A DNA stretch of 64,000 nt from NCBI RefSeq assembly GCF_000016285.1, contig NC_011988.1, positions 310,001 to 374,000 of the forward strand, read 5' to 3'. Each line of letters begins with the position of its first letter. Position 1 is the first letter of the stretch. The translations under genes were made by a program, and so were the position numbers. The notes under the pieces were generated by a model that was not told where the DNA came from, did not search any database, and worked only from the letters and a program-made list of their open reading frames with translations. Source of the stretch: Allorhizobium ampelinum S4. Its GTDB lineage: Bacteria; Pseudomonadota; Alphaproteobacteria; Rhizobiales; Rhizobiaceae. Below, one piece after another: positions 33,674 through 41,963 of this stretch.

Positions 33674-34402
33674 ATGTGGGAACTTGATGGGAAAGCAATC
33701 CTCGTCACCGGTGCCAGCGGTGGAATCGGCGGCGCGACGGTGAAAAAGCTGAAAGAAGCCGGGGCCCGGGTCTATGCGGCCGGAAGGTCACGAGACGAGC
33801 TTGACAAGCTGGCCGCGCAGACCGGTTGTGAGACGTTGATTTTCGATCTCACTTCGGAGGACGAAATTCGCAGGGCAGTAGAGGATTTGCCGTTGTGGGG
33901 CGTGGTGAACTGTGGTGGCTTTGGCGGCGAAATCGCCACCCCGCAGGAAACCGACATTTCTATCTTCGACAAAGCCATTGCCATCAATGTGAGAGGCGCG
34001 CTTCTCGTCACCAAATACGCATCGCGCTCGATGATCAAAGAAGGCAAGGGTGGCTCAATCGTCAATGTCTCGAGCCAGGCAGCACTGGCGGCATTGCCGG
34101 GCCATGTCTCCTATGCATCTTCCAAGGCGGCACTGGACAGCATTACCCGTGTCAGCGCGCTTGAACTTGGCAAATACAAAATTCGGGTCAATAGCGTCAA
34201 TCCCACCGTTGTTATGACGGAGATGTCCGCATTTTATTGGGGCCGCCCGGAGATCGGCGAACCCTTCCTGGAAAAAATGCCGTTGGGACGGTGGGCTACT
34301 GTCGATGACATCGCAAAGCCGATCCGCTTCTTGTTGAGTGATGAGGCATCAATGATCACCGGTGTCTCTCTCCCCATTGACGGTGGCTTTACAGCCTGTT
34401 GA
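33674..34402 (+). CDS. SDR oxidoreductase similar to L-xylulose/dicarbonyl reductase (DCXR)
   Basis: The ATG at 33674 gives 242 residues; an upstream in-frame codon at 33623 has no advantage. The Rossmann motif is TGASGGIGGATV, the active site YASSKAALDS (Tyr-x-x-x-Lys) with the Ser in SIVNVSSQAA, and the C-terminal part contains KIRVNSVNPTVVMTEM and ends LPIDGGFTAC. That VNPTVVMT run and the GGFTAC end are strikingly like animal DCXR (L-xylulose reductase). It would interconvert a ketose and a polyol with NADP(H). It is the last gene of the ABC operon, so the transported compound may be a pentitol, hexitol or rare ketose. Confidence 0.88.
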   Translation: MWELDGKAILVTGASGGIGGATVKKLKEAGARVYAAGRSRDELDKLAAQTGCETLIFDLTSEDEIRRAVEDLPLWGVVNCGGFGGEIATPQETDISIFDKAIAINVRGALLVTKYASRSMIKEGKGGSIVNVSSQAALAALPGHVSYASSKAALDSITRVSALELGKYKIRVNSVNPTVVMTEMSAFYWGRPEIGEPFLEKMPLGRWATVDDIAKPIRFLLSDEASMITGVSLPIDGGFTAC

Positions 34403-35795
34403 TCGCCTCGTCGCTCAGGCCGTGCAAGATCCGCACCCAGGATCGGGTGCCCTTGTGAAAAGAGGTGAGGTTGTATTTTTCATTGGGCGAGTGAACGCAG
34501 TCATCGTCCAGCGAAAAGCCTACTAACAAGGAGTCCATGCCGAGCATGGACTGAAAGCTGCCGACAATCGGGATTGATCCGCCGCCGCCGACAACAATGG
34601 CCGGCTTTGGCCATTCCTGTGAAAGAGCCGCCTTGGCCGTGGCGAGGATTGGCGAGTCATAGGGCAATTGAATGGCAGGTGAGGCCCCTTCGGCCTGAAA
34701 TTCAACCCGGCAATCACTAGGTAATTTTGAGGTTACATAGGCGCGAAAGCTGTCGCGGATTTTTTGCGGGTCCTGTTTTCCCACCAGACGGAAGGATACC
34801 TTGGCCATCGCCTCGGCGGCAATTACGGTCTTGAAGCCCTTGCCGGTATAGCCGCCGGACATGCCGTTGATCTCGGCGGTCGGGCGCGCCCAGAGCAATT
34901 CCAGAACGCTACGGCCTTTTTCGCCTGACGGGACGGACAGGCCGATATCGGTCAGGAACGCGGGTTGGGTCTTCTCCAGATCCGCCCAGACGGCCTTGAT
35001 ATCGGGCGGTGTTTCCTCGACGCCATCATAAAAGCCGGGCAGGGTCACGGCACCGGTTTGATCATGCAGGCCAGCCATGATATCGCTCAGGACATGCAAC
35101 GGATTGGCTGCGACGCCACCATATCCGCCCGAATGGAGGTCACGGCTGGCGGCCTTGATGGTGATTTCCTCGCCAACCAGACCGCGCAGGCTGGCGCAGA
35201 TCGCCGGTGTTTGCGTGTCCCACATGCCGGTGTCGCAGACCATGGCAAAATCAGCCTTCAACTCCTGAGCATGGGCTTCGAGAAAAGGCTGAAGCGACGG
35301 CGATCCCGATTCCTCCTCGCCTTCGAAGAGAATGGTCACACGCACCGGCAGTCCGCCCTTGGTTTCCTTGAAGGCGCGTAGAGCCTCGATGAAGGTCAGG
35401 AGCTGTCCCTTGTCATCCGAAGTACCGCGTCCGGTGATGATCTTTTCTCCGGTTGAACCGTCACGAATAGCTGGGTCGAACGGGTCGTTTTGCCATAAGT
35501 TCAGCGGGTCCACCGGCTGAACATCGTAATGGCCGTAAAAGAGCACATGCGGGCAATCCGCGGTTTGGCCCTCGTGATGCGCAACCACCATCGGATGACC
35601 TGACGTGTCGCGCACCGATGCGGCAAAGCCCAGTCCGCTCAGATAGGTCGCCAGGAAATCCGCAGCCTTGCGGCAATGCGGGCTGTAGGCCGGATCGGTG
35701 GAAATCGAGGGGATACGCACCAGATCGAACAGTGTTTCCAGACTGGAGGGCAGATTGTCATCGACATGGGCGAGGACGGTTTCAAGATCGGTCAT
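34389..35795 (-). CDS. M20-family zinc dipeptidase (CNDP/DUG1-like)
   Basis: ATG 35795 gives 468 residues; TTG 35834 is a less likely earlier start. The zinc-binding residues are visible: His in FYGHYDVQPVD, bridging Asp in GRGTSDDKG, Glu-Glu in LFEGEEESGSPS, Asp in VCDTGMWD and the late His in CVHSPNEKY. The dimerisation domain contains SRDLHSGGYGGVAANPLH. The length and the motifs GHYDVQPVD and HSGGYGG fit the dipeptidase branch that includes Cys-Gly and carnosine peptidases. The stop overlaps the SDR stop by 14 bases. It lies 42 bases downstream of the PLP lyase gene, in the same unit with the GntR regulator, and would hydrolyse imported dipeptides such as Cys-Gly. Confidence 0.9.
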   Translation of the reverse strand: MTDLETVLAHVDDNLPSSLETLFDLVRIPSISTDPAYSPHCRKAADFLATYLSGLGFAASVRDTSGHPMVVAHHEGQTADCPHVLFYGHYDVQPVDPLNLWQNDPFDPAIRDGSTGEKIITGRGTSDDKGQLLTFIEALRAFKETKGGLPVRVTILFEGEEESGSPSLQPFLEAHAQELKADFAMVCDTGMWDTQTPAICASLRGLVGEEITIKAASRDLHSGGYGGVAANPLHVLSDIMAGLHDQTGAVTLPGFYDGVEETPPDIKAVWADLEKTQPAFLTDIGLSVPSGEKGRSVLELLWARPTAEINGMSGGYTGKGFKTVIAAEAMAKVSFRLVGKQDPQKIRDSFRAYVTSKLPSDCRVEFQAEGASPAIQLPYDSPILATAKAALSQEWPKPAIVVGGGGSIPIVGSFQSMLGMDSLLVGFSLDDDCVHSPNEKYNLTSFHKGTRSWVRILHGLSDEAINRL

Positions 35796-35837
35796 GGGCA
35801 GATTTCCAGTCGGTCGTGGGATGGATGTTTGCAAAGA

Positions 35838-37010
35838 TCAGTCTGTTCGAGCCGCCGCCATCGCCGCCTGCAAATCGCTCCACAGCGCCTCGGTCCCCTC
35901 AAGCCCGACATGGAGACGCACAGACAGCGGATCGACGCCGAAGGCATCCGCGAAACTCGGCGGCGCTTTCTGGTTGGCCACCACATCGCCGGGGACGACG
36001 AGACTTTCATGACCACCCCAACTGACGCCCAGTTTGAACAGTTTCAAATGGTCGCAGAAGGTTTGAATATGGATGACATCCTTGAAGATGAAGGAAAACA
36101 GCCCGGACGTGCCATGCAGGCCCGGCGGCAAGCCATTGTTCAGCGCCGGATGGCAGACTTTTTCGACGATATCGAGCGCCTGCAAACGATGGGCAATCTC
36201 CAGCGCTGAGGCCTCATGCGCCTTCATGCGGATCGGCAATGTGCGCATGCCCCGGATCAGCAGCCAGGCATCGAAGGGAGACAGTTTTCCGCCGAGATAA
36301 GGCAGCGTTTCATTGCGAATACGATTGATCAGTTCCTTGGGGCCAGCCACCACACCGGCGACAACGTCACTGTGACCGCCGAGATATTTCGAGGCCGAAT
36401 GCAGGACGAGATCGACGCCGAGCGATAATGGCTTCTGGAACACCGGGCTTGCCCAGCTGTTGTCAATCATCGACAACACGCCGTGCTGTTTGGCAAGAGC
36501 GGCAAGCGCGCCAACATCATGGGCGTCCATCACCCAACTGGTCGGGCTTTCCAGATAGAGAAGCTTTGCGCCCGGAAGCGCCTTGGCCACGGCATCCTCA
36601 TCGCGGCCATCGACATAAGTAACCTCGATGCGCATGCGCTTCAGCATGGTCTCAAAGAACCTGTAGGCATCGGGATAGAGGTGGCGAACGGCAACGACCC
36701 GATCTCCCGGCTCGACAAAGCTGAGGACGGTCGAGGATATCGTCGCCATGCCACTGGCAAAGGCCAGCGCATCTTCCGCGCCTTCCAGTTTGGCCAGCAT
36801 ATCCTCAAAAATCCGCACGGTGGGGTTCAGCCCGCGTGAATAAACCGGTCGAAGTTTTTCACCGCGATAGGTCGCGACCATCTCGTCATAGTCGCTGAAG
36901 GTGAACAGCGACGTCTGCACAATCGGCGGCACCACCGCATCATAAGCATTGGCCTCATCATGCGCCGTAATCAGCGATGCCTGTTGCAGGTAATCGAGAG
37001 CGTCGCTCAT
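35838..37010 (-). CDS. Cystathionine beta-lyase-type PLP enzyme (Cys/Met metabolism family)
   Basis: This 390-residue fold type I PLP enzyme has the PLP lysine at Lys208 in LVLHSASKYLGGHSD. Other family residues include YSRGLNPT, ALAFASGMATISSTVLSF and YLESPTSWVMDAHDV, and the Asp of SMIDNSWASP that contacts the pyridine nitrogen. Such enzymes cleave cystathionine or other S-substituted cysteines to a thiol, pyruvate and ammonia. The start overlaps the GntR stop by four bases (ATGA). Beside a dipeptidase, oligopeptide importers and a gamma-glutamyltransferase, breakdown of S-conjugated cysteines from peptides is a coherent role; methionine biosynthesis is the alternative. Confidence 0.9.
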   Translation of the reverse strand: MSDALDYLQQASLITAHDEANAYDAVVPPIVQTSLFTFSDYDEMVATYRGEKLRPVYSRGLNPTVRIFEDMLAKLEGAEDALAFASGMATISSTVLSFVEPGDRVVAVRHLYPDAYRFFETMLKRMRIEVTYVDGRDEDAVAKALPGAKLLYLESPTSWVMDAHDVGALAALAKQHGVLSMIDNSWASPVFQKPLSLGVDLVLHSASKYLGGHSDVVAGVVAGPKELINRIRNETLPYLGGKLSPFDAWLLIRGMRTLPIRMKAHEASALEIAHRLQALDIVEKVCHPALNNGLPPGLHGTSGLFSFIFKDVIHIQTFCDHLKLFKLGVSWGGHESLVVPGDVVANQKAPPSFADAFGVDPLSVRLHVGLEGTEALWSDLQAAMAAARTD

Positions 37011-37741
37011 TTGGACATTTCCTTGATGTCTTCTTCCACCACGGCAAGAATTTTGAGGGTTTCACGGCGCGCACCTTCACTGTCCTGGTCAGCAATGGCG
37101 CTGAACAAGGTGCGATGAAAGGGAAAGGAGCGGCGGGCAAAATCGGGCCGGTCAAACGGCTTATGCCAGAAGCGTTCGAAGGCTTCGCGCATCTGCTCCA
37201 GAAGCTGTTTGAACAGCGGGTTATGCGTGGCATCGTAGATCGCCACATGGAAAGCCAGATCTTCCTTGCCGGATGTTCCCTTGGCCAGATGCACCCGCTC
37301 CATTTCATCGAGCTTTTCCTCGATGATCCGCAAATCCTCTTCCGTTCGGCGCATCGCAGCCAAGGCTCCGGCCTCGACTTCAATGCCACGACGCACTTCC
37401 AGCGTTTGCAAAAGAGCATCGCGTAAATTCACCGTCTCCAGCATCAACGGCATGTGGACCGTGGCAGCACTCACAGGCTGCAAAAGATAGGTCCCGCTGC
37501 CTTTTCGGGTCTCCACCACGCCCAAAGCCTGAAACCGCCCGATCACTTCACGCACTGTTGAACGGCCAACACCGAGCGCGTTCATCAATTCGCGTTCCGT
37601 CGGCAGGCGATCTCCACGCTTGAGACCGGCCTTGTTGATATAGCCGACCATGGCCCCACTCACCTGCTGAACACGGTCCAGCGGTGGCAGTGCGGCGATA
37701 TGCGGATCTTGGCTCAGGGCGCGTTTGGGGAACATTGTCAC
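37007..37741 (-). CDS. FadR-type GntR transcriptional regulator
   Basis: This 244-residue protein has an N-terminal GntR winged helix (RGDRLPTERELMNALGVGRSTVREVIGRFQALGVVETRKGSGTYL). A C-terminal FCD domain carries the metal-binding His residues (FHVAIYDATHNPLF and FPFHRTLFSAI). The start appears to be GTG 37741, which has AGGAG upstream; ATG 37735 is possible. It is first in the minus-strand unit with the lyase and the dipeptidase and is divergent from the peptide importer at 37965. It therefore probably controls both directions. The effector is unknown. Confidence 0.92.
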   Translation of the reverse strand: MTMFPKRALSQDPHIAALPPLDRVQQVSGAMVGYINKAGLKRGDRLPTERELMNALGVGRSTVREVIGRFQALGVVETRKGSGTYLLQPVSAATVHMPLMLETVNLRDALLQTLEVRRGIEVEAGALAAMRRTEEDLRIIEEKLDEMERVHLAKGTSGKEDLAFHVAIYDATHNPLFKQLLEQMREAFERFWHKPFDRPDFARRSFPFHRTLFSAIADQDSEGARRETLKILAVVEEDIKEMSK

Positions 37742-37773
37742 GACTCTTGCTTCTCCTGCCGACCGCTTGACAA

Positions 37774-37784
37774 TTGGTCTGACA
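37774..37784. promoter_or_regulatory. Possible GntR/FadR-type operator
   Basis: The sequence TTGGTCTGACA matches the loose FadR-subfamily pattern GT-N3-AC with a T-rich left flank. It lies 33 bases upstream of the regulator start, in the 223-base divergent region before the importer at 37965. The symmetry is imperfect and the assignment rests on position. Confidence 0.3.
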
Positions 37785-37964
37785 TCTTAGCAGTATGCCG
37801 CCCACGAACAATGTCAAGGCGACCGAAGGGGCATTTGGCCTACTCCAAAAACTGAATTTCATCGTCGCGGATACGGCGGAAGAAATGAAAACAATAATTT
37901 ATCCGCACACATAAAAAATGAGGGTGCCGCAAAGGCGCGAACAAACAAACTGGGGATTAAAGGC

Positions 37965-39584
37965 ATGAAATTTCGTCTATTCGGCGGAGCTGTGGCCGTG
38001 TCGGTTGCTGCTTTGCTCACCAGCCCGGCTGTTGCTTTTGAAGGCAGAAGCGTTGTGGCGCCCGATTGCAACTATGGTGGCAAGATCAAGTCCATCGTGG
38101 CGACCGATGAGCACACGGTGACCTTCTCCATGTGCTCGCCCGATCCGGCCTTCAAAGCCAAGGCGGCTTTCGTACCCTTCGGCATCCAGCCGGCCAAGCA
38201 TATCGAAGAGGCTGGTCCGAAGAAGAAGCTGCTCGACAATCCGATCGGCACTGGGCCGTTCAAGCTGGAAAGCTGGAATCGCGGCGATTCCATCACCATG
38301 ACCCGCAACGAGAATTACTGGGGTGCCAAGCCGGCTTTCGACAAGCTGGTGTTTCGCTGGAATCAGTCCGGCGCGGGCCGCCTGAATGAATTGCGCTCCG
38401 GCACGGTCGATGAAATCACCAATATCAGCCCGGATGATTTCGACAGTGTCAAGAACGATCCGGACCTGCAATTCCTGCCGCAGGAAAGCCCGAACATTCT
38501 CTATCTCGGCATGGTCAACACCGCCAAGCCTTTTGACAATGAGAAGGTGCGCCAGGCGATTGCCATGGGCATCGATCGCCAGCGCATCGTCGATAATTTC
38601 TATCCAAAAGGTTCGGTCGTCGCCAGCCATTTCACGCCCTGTTCGCTGCCCAATGGCTGCGCTGGCAAGGATTGGTACGGGTTTGATGCGAGCGCGGCTA
38701 AAAAACTGCTGGCCGATGCCGGATACCCGAATGGGTTCAAGACCAAGATCTACTACCGCGATGTGTTCCGCGCTTACCTGCCGGAACCAAGCGTCGTGGC
38801 TGTCGAATTCCAGACGCAGCTGAAGAAAAATCTCGGCATCGATGCGGAAGTGGTTCCGATTGAATCGGGTAAATTCATTGATGATACCTCCGCTGGCCGG
38901 ATCGATGGGCTCTATCTGCTGGGTTGGGGGGCTGACTATCCGCATGTCACCAACTTCCTCGATTATCACTTCGGCAAGACATCGAAAATGTTCGGCACCA
39001 CTTTCCCGGAAATTACCGAGGGGTTGACCAAAGGCGGAACGATTGCTGAGACAAAGACCGCCGAACCGATCTATGCGGCCGTCAACGATGCCATTCGCCA
39101 GCATGTGCCGATGGTGCCGATTGTCCATGGCGCCGCCGCCTATGCCGCTCGGGCGACCTTGAAGAATGCCATCGTCCGCCCCTTTGGCTCGCCGTTGTTG
39201 CAGGATTCCAATCCGGGTAAGGATACGCTGGTCTTCATGCAGAATGCCGAGCCGATCAGCCTCTATTGCGGCGATGAAACGGATGGCGAAACGCTGAATG
39301 CCTGCACGCCGATTACGGAAGCGCTGCTGGATTATGCAAAGGACAGCGGCGATATTGTTCCCGCTCTGGCCACCAGCTGTGATGCCAATGCGGATTCGAC
39401 CGTTTGGACCTGCAAGCTGCGGACCGGCGTGAAATTCACCGACGGCTCTGATTTTACCGCCAATGACGTGGTGGTATCCTGGGCGGCGGGCATTGATGCA
39501 TCCAATCCGGCCCATGTCGGCAATACCGGCTCCTTCGACTATTTCTCCTCCCTCTGGGGCGGATTGATGAACGCCAAGAAGTAA
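37965..39584 (+). CDS. Oligopeptide ABC transporter substrate-binding protein (SBP family 5) with circularly permuted motif order
   Basis: This 539-residue secreted protein has signal peptide MKFRLFGGAVAVSVAALLTS, cleaved near AVA-F. In ordinary family 5 binders the N-terminal lobe run VKFHDGTPF...DV comes first. Here it is found at residues 489-502 (VKFTDGSDFTANDV), while segments that normally follow it occupy the start: TVTFSMCSPD at 51-60, GTGPFK at 95-100 and NENYWG at 115-120. The canonical mature N-terminus appears at about 420 (DTLVFMQNAEPISLYC). The second binder in this window (46002) has the usual order. All segments are present once, so the fold may be complete. It precedes DppB/C/D/F-type genes and would bind peptides. 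Confidence 0.88.
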   Translation: MKFRLFGGAVAVSVAALLTSPAVAFEGRSVVAPDCNYGGKIKSIVATDEHTVTFSMCSPDPAFKAKAAFVPFGIQPAKHIEEAGPKKKLLDNPIGTGPFKLESWNRGDSITMTRNENYWGAKPAFDKLVFRWNQSGAGRLNELRSGTVDEITNISPDDFDSVKNDPDLQFLPQESPNILYLGMVNTAKPFDNEKVRQAIAMGIDRQRIVDNFYPKGSVVASHFTPCSLPNGCAGKDWYGFDASAAKKLLADAGYPNGFKTKIYYRDVFRAYLPEPSVVAVEFQTQLKKNLGIDAEVVPIESGKFIDDTSAGRIDGLYLLGWGADYPHVTNFLDYHFGKTSKMFGTTFPEITEGLTKGGTIAETKTAEPIYAAVNDAIRQHVPMVPIVHGAAAYAARATLKNAIVRPFGSPLLQDSNPGKDTLVFMQNAEPISLYCGDETDGETLNACTPITEALLDYAKDSGDIVPALATSCDANADSTVWTCKLRTGVKFTDGSDFTANDVVVSWAAGIDASNPAHVGNTGSFDYFSSLWGGLMNAKK

Positions 39585-39662
39585 ACGTGCGGATTTCGGC
39601 GCTTCGGGCTAGGCGTAAATGTCGGGCCCGGCGTGTCTGGCGGGGTCGTTTTTATACGTGGC

Positions 39663-39709
39663 TACCCCCCTCTGGCTTGCCAGCCATCTCCCCCTCACGG
39701 GGGGAGATC
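39663..39709 (+). repeat. Intergenic palindromic repeat, copy 1
   Basis: The unit starts TACCCCCCTCTGGC and ends in an internal hairpin CATCTCCCCCTCA/CGGGGGGAGATC. The combination of ACCCCCCTCTG with an ATCTCCCCC...GGGGGAGAT stem is, from recall, a common dispersed repeat in rhizobial genomes. Copy 2 lies in inverse orientation 84 bases away. Confidence 0.75.
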
Positions 39710-39793
39710 AGGGTGAGTTAGATCATCCATTTCCTCGAACACGCAGAAAATTTTGATGCGTGAGATTTCGAGCAAAGGGTAAACTCCAAAGCG

Positions 39794-39840
39794 ATCTCCC
39801 CCCTTGAGGGGGAGATGCCCGGCAGGGCAGAGGGGGGTAT
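39794..39840 (-). repeat. Intergenic palindromic repeat, copy 2 (inverted)
   Basis: The reverse complement of this segment matches copy 1 along its full length with about six substitutions, mainly in the middle (CTGCCCTGCCGGG against CTGGCTTGCCAGC). It carries the same ATCTCCCCC...GGGGGAGAT stem. Confidence 0.75.
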
Positions 39841-39914
39841 CCTGGCGCAGCCGCCTGTTGATGACACCTGCCCAAACCAAACGGCGCTGTAAAATCTGGT
39901 AATGAGGACCTGCG

Positions 39915-40994
39915 ATGCTTGGATATGCAGCCAAACGCCTGCTGATTTCCATCCCGGTGATTTTCGGCATTCTGATCGTGACCTTCGCGCTTGCCCGGTT
40001 AATTCCTGGCGATCCCTGCAAGGCCATGCTGGGAGAAAAAGCCACCGCCGAGACCTGCGCTGGTTTCATCACGCGCTACGGCTTCGATAAGCCGCTGCCA
40101 ACGCAGTTTTTCATTTATATGGGCGATATGCTGCGGGGTGATTTCGGCACATCGGTGCGCTTCTCGCGGCCTGTGACGCAGATCATTATCGAGCGCCTGC
40201 CGATGACCGCCGAGCTTGCCGTGCTGGCGCTGATCACCGCGACCGTTATCGGTGTCGGGCTCGGGGTTATTGCCGCCCGCCGTCATAATTCAGCAGCCGA
40301 TGTCGGCACCATGATTGTTGCCAATGCCGGCATTTCCATGCCGGTGTTCTGGCTGGGGTTGATGCTCGCCTATTTGTTCGGGGTGATGCTGCGCGGCACG
40401 CCCTTCTGGCTGCCGCCATCCGGGCGGCTTTCCGCCGGTGTCAATTCCATTCCCTTTTACGAGGTCTGGCACTGGCAATTGGCGGCGGAGAGCGGCTGGA
40501 GCAAGGTGCTCGAATTCTTCTCCAACTTTTATATTCTGAACGCCTTGATCACCGGCAATTGGACGGTGTTCTGGGATGCCATACGCCACATGATCTTGCC
40601 GGTCATGGCGCTCTCCACCATCCCGATGGCGGTGATTGCCCGCATGACCCGCTCCTCGCTGCTGGATGTGCTGGGGCGTGATTATGTCCGCACCGCCCGC
40701 GCCAAGGGCGTGCCGGAAAAACGTGTGGTCAGCGAACATGCGCTGGGCAATGCGCTGTTGCCGGTTGTCACCATTCTGGGCTTGCAAATGGGCGCCCTGC
40801 TCAGTGGCGCCGTGTTGACCGAAACTGTTTTTGGCCTGTCCGGCGTGGGGCGTATGCTGGTTGAGGCGATTTTTGCGCGGGACTATCCAGTCGTGCAGGC
40901 CTTCACGGTGATGATTGCCGTGTCCTACGTGGCTATCAACCTGCTGGTGGACCTTTCCTACACCTATCTCGATCCTCGCATTCGCCCACAATAG
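39915..40994 (+). CDS. Peptide ABC transporter permease, DppB/OppB-like
   Basis: This 359-residue permease opens with the family start MLGYAAKRLLISIPVIFGILIVTFALARLIPGDPC and carries the transport loop DVLGRDYVRTARAKGVPEKRVVSEHALGNALLPV near residue 250. Between helices two and three of the core it has a long extra segment of about residues 160-215 (FWLPPSGRL to NALITGNW), unlike the shorter permease at 47611. It forms the channel with the next gene product, nine bases downstream. ATG 39915 follows GAGGACC. Confidence 0.93.
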   Translation: MLGYAAKRLLISIPVIFGILIVTFALARLIPGDPCKAMLGEKATAETCAGFITRYGFDKPLPTQFFIYMGDMLRGDFGTSVRFSRPVTQIIIERLPMTAELAVLALITATVIGVGLGVIAARRHNSAADVGTMIVANAGISMPVFWLGLMLAYLFGVMLRGTPFWLPPSGRLSAGVNSIPFYEVWHWQLAAESGWSKVLEFFSNFYILNALITGNWTVFWDAIRHMILPVMALSTIPMAVIARMTRSSLLDVLGRDYVRTARAKGVPEKRVVSEHALGNALLPVVTILGLQMGALLSGAVLTETVFGLSGVGRMLVEAIFARDYPVVQAFTVMIAVSYVAINLLVDLSYTYLDPRIRPQ

Positions 40995-41002
40995 GACAGT
41001 TC

Positions 41003-41956
41003 ATGACGCGCTTGAATAGTGTATCGGCCAGTGCAGCAGAGGCCATTCTCGAAGATGGCCTGATTGGTGAACCGGTCGCCCAATGGCGGAGAACCTGGGG
41101 ACGGCTGCTCAGACTGCGCTCCGGGCAGGTCGGCTTGTTCATCATTGGCATGCTGATCCTGATTGCCATTTTCGCACCGGTTCTTGCTCCTTATGATCCC
41201 GATCAGGTGTTGATCGGTGTCGAGCAGGTCAAGCGCCGCGAGCCGCCCTGTGTGCATCTGCTTGGATGTGACGCCAGCCGTCCGCAGCATATCATGGGTA
41301 TCGATGGCAATGCCCGTGATTCCTTCTCGCGTATTCTCTATGGTACGCGCGTCAGTCTGGTCATTGGGCTGACCACCGTTACCTGCGCGCTGTTCTTTGG
41401 CGTTCTACTGGGGGCGATTGCCGGGTATTTCCGGGGTTGGGTGGACAATATCATCATGCGGATCATGGATGTGATCCTCGGCTTTCCGTCTTTGCTGCTG
41501 GCGATTGCCATCGTTGCGGTTCTGGGACCGGGCATTCGCAATGCATTGTTGGCCATCTCCATCGTCTCGGTTCCTGCCTATGCCCGCGTCACCCGTGCCA
41601 GTGTGCTGTCAGTGAAAACCTTCGATTTTGTCGCGGCCACGCGGGTGCTGGGTGGCAGCAAATGGCGCATCCTGTTTCAAAGAGTGCTGCCTAATGCCAT
41701 CACGCCGATTGTGGTGCTGGCTACACTTGGGGTGGCCACCGCTATTCTCGATGCGGCCGGTCTCAGCTTTCTTGGTCTTGGCGCACAGCCGCCAACGCCG
41801 GAATGGGGGACGATGCTGGGGGCCGCCCGCAACGAGATCTTTTCCGCGCCGCATCTGGTGTTCTTTCCCGGTCTTGCCATCATGCTGACCGTGCTTGGCT
41901 TCAACCTTCTCGGAGACGGGCTGCGTGATGCCCTCGATCCGCGGCTCCATACGTGA
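41003..41956 (+). CDS. Peptide ABC transporter permease, DppC/OppC-like
   Basis: This 317-residue permease has an N-terminal hydrophilic region, a first helix ([25 protein letters not shown]), then an unusual extracytoplasmic insertion with two cysteines ([21 protein letters not shown]) before the [14 protein letters not shown] helix. The EAA-type loop is [30 protein letters not shown], and the end [18 protein letters not shown] is typical of DppC. AGGACAG precedes ATG 41003. The ATPase gene follows after seven bases. Confidence 0.93.
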   Translation: MTRLNSVSASAAEAILEDGLIGEPVAQWRRTWGRLLRLRSGQVGLFIIGMLILIAIFAPVLAPYDPDQVLIGVEQVKRREPPCVHLLGCDASRPQHIMGIDGNARDSFSRILYGTRVSLVIGLTTVTCALFFGVLLGAIAGYFRGWVDNIIMRIMDVILGFPSLLLAIAIVAVLGPGIRNALLAISIVSVPAYARVTRASVLSVKTFDFVAATRVLGGSKWRILFQRVLPNAITPIVVLATLGVATAILDAAGLSFLGLGAQPPTPEWGTMLGAARNEIFSAPHLVFFPGLAIMLTVLGFNLLGDGLRDALDPRLHT

Positions 41957-41963
41957 GGACAGC

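Larger units (their letters stand above)
39585..39914. other. 330-base gap with an inverted pair of rhizobial intergenic repeats
   Basis: No gene is visible between the binding-protein stop and the permease start. The interval holds two 47-base repeat copies in opposite orientation (39663-39709 and 39794-39840) with 84 bases between them. The permease start at 39915 has its own ribosome site GAGGACC. The repeats may fold into a large hairpin in the mRNA and separate high binding-protein expression from lower permease expression. Confidence 0.7.

Noticed and set aside
28494..34402. Sulfoquinovose degradation locus, suggested by an aldolase of the LacD/YihT family
   Set aside because: No sulfoquinovosidase, isomerase, sulfolactaldehyde reductase or sulfosugar transporter was recognised, so the aldolase family alone does not support it.
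37977..39515. Minus-strand frame of 512 codons opposite the permuted binding protein
   Set aside because: I considered whether the permuted order could reflect the wrong strand or frame, but the plus-strand protein has a signal peptide, ribosome site and family motifs throughout, while the antisense frame has none.
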